64,000 bases of DNA from Agrococcus jejuensis. Lineage in GTDB: Bacteria; Actinomycetota; Actinomycetes; Actinomycetales; Microbacteriaceae. This document shows, in pieces, positions 62,976-64,000 of this stretch. Every line of letters starts with the position of its first letter. Within the stretch, counting starts at the first letter, position 1. A program made the translations under genes and the position numbers. Location of the stretch: assembly GCF_007679035.1 (NCBI RefSeq), contig NZ_VEFR01000006.1, forward strand, positions 103,401 through 167,400, in the 5' to 3' direction. Below the pieces are notes generated by a model. It saw only the letters and a program-made list of their open reading frames with translations, searched no databases and was not told the origin of the DNA.

Positions 62976-63527
62976 TCACCTCCACTGTTCCATCGTGGCG
63001 AGCACGCTCTGGCGCGCTCGCGCAAGCCTGCCGCGGACGGTCGCGGGTGTCGACCCGGTCCGTTCCGCGATCTCGTCGTACGAGAGCCCACCGAGCTGTC
63101 GCAGGATCCACACCTCGCGCTGCTCCTCGGGCAGCGCCTCGACGGCGCGACCCAGCTCGCGAGTCGCCTCACGGCGCTCGAGGGTGCGCTCGGGCCCGTC
63201 GCGGCCGTCCTCGATCTCGCGCTCCTCGATGCCGCCGTCGGTGCGTCGGCGCGCCCGGGTGCGGATGACGTCGGTCGCGCGTCGCGCGACGGCCGTCATG
63301 AGCCACGAGCGCACCTGCGAGGGGTCCCGCAGCTCGCCCATGCGGCGCCACGCGTTCACGAGCGCCTCCTGCACCACGTCGTCCGCCTCGAGGGTCGAAC
63401 CGAGGTAGCGCGTCGCGAAGCCTCGCAGCGCGGGGGCGTGACGGCGCACGAGCACCGCGAAGGCGCGGTCGTCACCGTCTGCGGATCGTTGCGCGAGCAG
63501 TGCATCGGGTGCATCCTCGAGCCGCAT
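62976..63527 (-). CDS. ECF RNA polymerase sigma factor
   Basis: 183 residues, ATG preceded by GAGGAGGT. Region 2: AFAVLVRRHAPALRGFATRYL and ADDVVQEALVNAWRRMGELRD; region 4: LPEEQREVWILRQLGGLSYDEIAERTGSTPATVRGRLARAR. No anti-sigma gene overlaps it; instead Asp23-type genes follow directly, so Asp23 proteins may be its targets or its regulators. Confidence 0.95.
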   Translation of the reverse strand: MRLEDAPDALLAQRSADGDDRAFAVLVRRHAPALRGFATRYLGSTLEADDVVQEALVNAWRRMGELRDPSQVRSWLMTAVARRATDVIRTRARRRTDGGIEEREIEDGRDGPERTLERREATRELGRAVEALPEEQREVWILRQLGGLSYDEIAERTGSTPATVRGRLARARQSVLATMEQWR

Positions 63528-63640
63528 CCGGACCTCCTCTCGTCGTTCGCCGGTGACCCGTGTCGGGCCGCCGGAGGGGTTCGGACGTCGACGTCCAGCC
63601 GATCGTGGGGTCTGGTCGTCGACATCGTGCATGCCGGCGA

Positions 63641-63769
63641 TCAGCTGCGCCGGGCGGCGCGCCGCAGAGCGCGACACGGGGTGGGCTCGCGGACGACCGA
63701 TCGGGTCGTCCGCGTGCCGAGGACGACGCCGACGGCGGCGCCACCGGCCACGGGTGGGGTGCTGCGCAT
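63641..63769 (-). CDS. 42-residue peptide, hypothetical
   Basis: ATG 63769 with strong GAAGGAGA. The product has a short glycine/valine-rich stretch (VAGGAAVGVVLG) and a basic end (RALRRAARRS). Hydrophobic part is only about 15 residues. It could be a small membrane peptide or noncoding; the ribosome-binding site is the main support. Confidence 0.35.
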   Translation of the reverse strand: MRSTPPVAGGAAVGVVLGTRTTRSVVREPTPCRALRRAARRS

Positions 63770-63815
63770 GGTGTCTCCTTCGAGGATGGGACGGCGGTCG
63801 CGCGATCCGGGCGAG

Positions 63816-63850
63816 CCCGTCGGCGACGCAGGGATGGCGTCGCCGACGGG
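63816..63850. terminator. Terminator-like hairpin
   Basis: Perfect 14-bp stem CCCGTCGGCGACGC / GCGTCGCCGACGGG with 7-nt loop, 107 bp beyond the stop of the partial gene at the window end on the minus strand. Confidence 0.6.
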
Positions 63851-63956
63851 TCGACCGCCGAACCGCGAGGGATGCCGCGGCGATGGCGGCGACGTCCGCG
63901 GTGCTCGCCTGCTCGGCATGCATCGCGGCCGTCGACCGGCGACCGTGTGCGGGTCG

Positions 63957-64000
63957 TTACTGCTTGTCGCCGAAGACGTCCTTGGCGGCGTCCTTGACGT
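63957..64000 (-). CDS. C-terminus of a small CsbD-like protein (partial)
   Basis: Only the last 13 codons and TAA are in the window: VKDAAKDVFGDKQ. The Lys/Asp/Ala helix ending resembles CsbD-type stress proteins or related small Lys-rich helical proteins. Too short to be certain. Confidence 0.4.
   Translation of the reverse strand, partial: VKDAAKDVFGDKQ

Overview
The window is about 72% G+C with strong G/C bias at third codon positions, many GTG starts, dense runs of genes that overlap by 4 bp, and no rRNA, tRNA or CRISPR array. Gene content points to an actinobacterium of the family Microbacteriaceae: coproporphyrin-type heme genes (hemE, hemG/cgoX, hemQ, hemH/cpfC, hemC, hemD), DUF4397 proteins paired with class F sortases, an RskA-like anti-sigma factor, mycothiol-enzyme-like folds and a small Microbacteriaceae-type family (DUF7882-like). 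The genus cannot be fixed from the sequence alone; Agrococcus or a relative is my guess.

Layout. 1-6.65 kb: the end of an Opp/Dpp-type ABC importer (permease, two ATPases) coupled to a P1-family peptidase, a PaiB-like protein and two C45-type hydrolases. 6.66-9.98 kb: a divergent Lrp regulator and sodium/solute symporter with an SDR, then a PEBP protein. 10.3-13.3 kb: glgX and a lipid kinase. 13.4-14.5 kb: a CIRCE-controlled hsp20 with a 37-residue ORF coupled to it, and a 35-residue ORF. 14.5-18.9 kb: an ECF sigma/anti-sigma pair with a class F sortase, its probable DUF4397 substrate and a PAP2 phosphatase. 18.95-22.9 kb: an accessory island of lower G+C with an ankyrin protein, a membrane-anchored Mrr-like nuclease, a DUF4062 protein and two broken genes. 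22.9-27.7 kb: an SDR with a divergent TetR and operator, a second sortase/DUF4397 module, and ArsR plus a tandem SRPBCC protein. 27.8-30.7 kb: a LacI-rpiB-MFS operon with a perfect LacI-type operator. 30.8-33 kb: small genes and a D,D-carboxypeptidase lipoprotein. 33-41.7 kb: a second peptide ABC importer operon (binding protein, M14 peptidase, DppB, DppC, serine hydrolase, GbsR-like regulator, fused double ATPase). 42-44 kb: arsC and a sigma factor with a membrane partner. 44-51.5 kb: an overlapping catabolic operon (MFS, SDR, ketopantoate-reductase-like, M20, old yellow enzyme), a polysaccharide deacetylase and a divergent double Lrp regulator. 51.6-53.9 kb: small genes and a DUF7882-like/MarR pair. 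53.9-61.8 kb: heme biosynthesis, split by two MarR regulators around a small protein. 61.8-64 kb: an ECF sigma with Asp23-type proteins and a partial CsbD-like gene.

The recurring theme is uptake and intracellular cleavage of peptides or amides: two ABC systems carry different hydrolases in the same overlapping operon. The most unusual signals are the hsp20-linked micro-ORF with a decayed second copy 3.3 kb away that also keeps the adjoining hairpin, the two sortases with no arginine at the usual place after the catalytic cysteine, the cysteine-rich N-terminal tail on ferrochelatase, the twin-palindrome MarR switch inside the heme cluster, and the DUF4062/Mrr/ankyrin island.
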